Source of the DNA: an uncultured Fretibacterium sp.
GTDB lineage: Bacteria > Synergistota > Synergistia > Synergistales > Aminobacteriaceae
Length of the DNA: 6,268 bases
Direction: 5' to 3'
Assembly (NCBI GenBank): GCA_937915755.1
Contig: CALGGR010000160.1
Coordinates: 1 to 6,268, forward strand
Each line of letters opens with the position of its first letter. The stretch's first letter is position 1. The position numbers and the translations under genes are program-made. Below are positions 5,128-6,268 of the stretch, piece by piece. A model generated the notes under the pieces. That model saw nothing but the letters and a program-made list of their open reading frames with translations. It had not been told where the DNA came from and did not search any database.

Positions 5128-5148
5128 ATGTATTTTTACTTACTGGTT

Positions 5149-6268
5149 TTACTTATCCGCTAACTTATATTTACCATGTCCTATCCTTTGGATTTTTCCT
5201 TCTTTCATGAGACGCTGTAAATTCTTACCTGCGGCTTCAATCGAGATATTAACGGCCTGAGCTAATAGTGATGGAGACACAGTATCATGCTCCTTCAAGT
5301 AATCGAGTATCTGCCGTTTCCATTCTGGAGTTGTTAGCAGTTCAGCATCACCTTCAATCACCCATCCGAATCCGTCAATGCGCATGAGAAAGTCTTTTTC
5401 CTCAACGTCGCGCCCAGTTCTATGGAGAGTGCCGATACTTTCAGTGCGAGCGCGTTTAAGTATAAGGATAGTATCAACCGCGCCAGCAATGCCCTGCGAG
5501 CCGGAGACTTCATTAACGTAATCGTCTTCCATAGCCTTTTTTAGATGATGGATTATAAGGATAGGGACGTTAAACCTATCACTAAGGGCTTTAATTTCGC
5601 TGATAACATCGTAGTCTTGCGAGTACCTGTCGCCTTTGCCCGAAAGTTGCCTTCTGAACTTCTGTAGTGTGTCAATGATGACGAGCCGAGCATTGCGGTG
5701 AAGCTCCAACCACCATTGCAGATACTCCATACCGCCTTCATGCTGACGGGGAACGACAGTAGCGAGAGTAAGACGGGACAGGTCAACATCATCGGGCAGG
5801 TCAGACCTATCAATTCTTTCTTGGAGCCTTCGTTGAGTATCTTCAAGAGCGAGATAAAGGACATCGCCCTGCTGAACTTCAATTTTACCGAGCACACAGC
5901 CGCCAATAGCGACACCTTCGGACAGGTGTAAAGCGAGAATAGATTTACCGATTTTCGGCCCGCCCGCGAGAATGGAGCAGCCCGCCGGAAGGAAGCCCGG
6001 CACGGCCCATTTGATTTCAGGGAAGACCTTATGACGCAAGTCCTGAGCGTTAATCTGTTCAACGCGTGATAAGACGGCTTGTGTTTTAGGGGGCAGCAGA
6101 GCGAAATTGATTTTGTCCATAAGAATGCGAGCGGTGAAGTCGACCCCGTGCAGTAAGGCGTAATCATTCCAGTCCGTACCGTCTTCATCAGTGCTGAAGT
6201 CAGGAAAAACGACGCCTTGAAGATGTAGGTCAGCACAAGCCTTATTAGCGGAAGTAATGCCCGCATTA
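5149..6268 (-). CDS. TOPRIM primase / RepA-like AAA_25 helicase fusion, 5'-truncated by the window edge
   Basis: This is a phage replication protein combining primer synthesis and a hexameric RepA-like ATPase. The frame is open from 6267 (372 residues in view), with no stop before the edge. The first 49 residues, ending PDFSTDEDGTDWNDYALLHG, look like the tail of a TOPRIM primase domain (the GTDWND signature). The ATPase part follows: Walker A GGPKIGKS (residues 102-109), YLALED (138-143), Walker B LVIID (195-199), LIIHHLKK (237-244) and SGSQGIAGAVD (255-265), all in the order found in AAA_25/RepA-like proteins. A winged-helix-like C-terminus (about 315-370) could contact DNA. An ATG at 6120 inside the frame has no ribosome binding site and would cut off the TOPRIM end, so I do not use it. 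The adjacent repeat field is its likely site of action. Confidence 0.9.
   Translation of the reverse strand, partial: NAGITSANKACADLHLQGVVFPDFSTDEDGTDWNDYALLHGVDFTARILMDKINFALLPPKTQAVLSRVEQINAQDLRHKVFPEIKWAVPGFLPAGCSILAGGPKIGKSILALHLSEGVAIGGCVLGKIEVQQGDVLYLALEDTQRRLQERIDRSDLPDDVDLSRLTLATVVPRQHEGGMEYLQWWLELHRNARLVIIDTLQKFRRQLSGKGDRYSQDYDVISEIKALSDRFNVPILIIHHLKKAMEDDYVNEVSGSQGIAGAVDTILILKRARTESIGTLHRTGRDVEEKDFLMRIDGFGWVIEGDAELLTTPEWKRQILDYLKEHDTVSPSLLAQAVNISIEAAGKNLQRLMKEGKIQRIGHGKYKLADK

Larger units (their letters stand above)
4722..5148. other. Gene-free, repeat-rich region; candidate replication origin
   Basis: This 427-nt stretch between rusA and the primase-helicase gene has no supported gene. 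It holds a left field of TTGTCCGTTT repeats (4778-4896), an inverted repeat CTATATG/CATATAG (4918-4924 and 4945-4951), a right field with two 33-nt direct repeats carrying the same core inverted (4954-5049), an AT-rich hairpin around a pyrimidine tract (5061-5127) and a probable rusA promoter. Repeated protein-binding sites, an AT-rich segment and an adjacent replication gene are the usual parts of an iteron-type phage or plasmid origin. The assignment is inference from this arrangement. Confidence 0.55.

Noticed and set aside
5698..5931. A 77-codon plus-strand frame over the ATPase domain
   Set aside because: It is an antisense shadow of the conserved Walker A to Walker B region, with no ribosome binding site.
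5553..6266. A 237-codon minus-strand frame over the primase-helicase
   Set aside because: It is a shifted reading of the primase-helicase gene. It has no recognisable motif, whereas the other frame has all the ATPase motifs.

Overview
The window reads as part of a tailed-phage or prophage genome. Most genes lie on the minus strand, so the reading order runs from high to low coordinates: a TOPRIM/RepA-like primase-helicase (cut by the right edge), a 427-nt gene-free stretch full of GTCCGTTT-type repeats, a RusA-type Holliday-junction resolvase, a small sigma/ArpU-like regulator, then, after an inserted plus-strand locus, a short helix-turn-helix protein, the small terminase subunit and the large terminase subunit (cut by the left edge). 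This is the usual order of replication genes, resolvase, late regulator and packaging genes. Shine-Dalgarno sites of the GGAGG type are clear in front of several genes, and base composition is moderate. The host is bacterial but cannot be named from this sequence.

The packaging end (1-1877) carries terL and terS overlapping by about 40 nt. In front of terS is a good sigma-70-like promoter (TGGACT, 17 nt, TATAAT), followed after only about 24 nt by a near-perfect 13-bp hairpin and a T-run. This is the arrangement of a late promoter with a leader terminator. Upstream is a 71-residue excisionase-like HTH protein.

The middle (1878-3937) is an oppositely oriented locus. A divergent intergenic region holds three 18-bp palindromes, ATTACY-N6-RGTAAT, probably operators. 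It drives a gene encoding a protein of about 640 residues built from several SAP-like helical modules. As given, the gene is broken: the coding signal steps back one base three times between about 2772 and 3015 and then returns to its original frame. Either the gene has decayed or the sequence has single-base deletion errors. Its 3' end overlaps the convergent late-regulator gene by 18 nt.

The replication end (3920-6268) holds the late regulator and rusA, overlapping by 53 nt, and then the repeat-rich region. There, six TTGTCCGTTT copies, three of them in exact 11-nt tandem, face two inverted copies inside a 33-nt direct repeat, next to a very AT-rich hairpin. With the primase-helicase gene alongside, this is a good candidate for the phage replication origin. 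The hairpin ends in seven T on the minus strand and also looks like the terminator of the primase-helicase gene.

Taken together, the primase-helicase may start replication at the repeats, RusA would resolve branched DNA before packaging, and the small regulator may act on the promoter ahead of terS/terL. These functional links are inferences from gene order. The parts least explained by known phage biology are the plus-strand SAP-like gene with its own operators and the two-armed repeat field.
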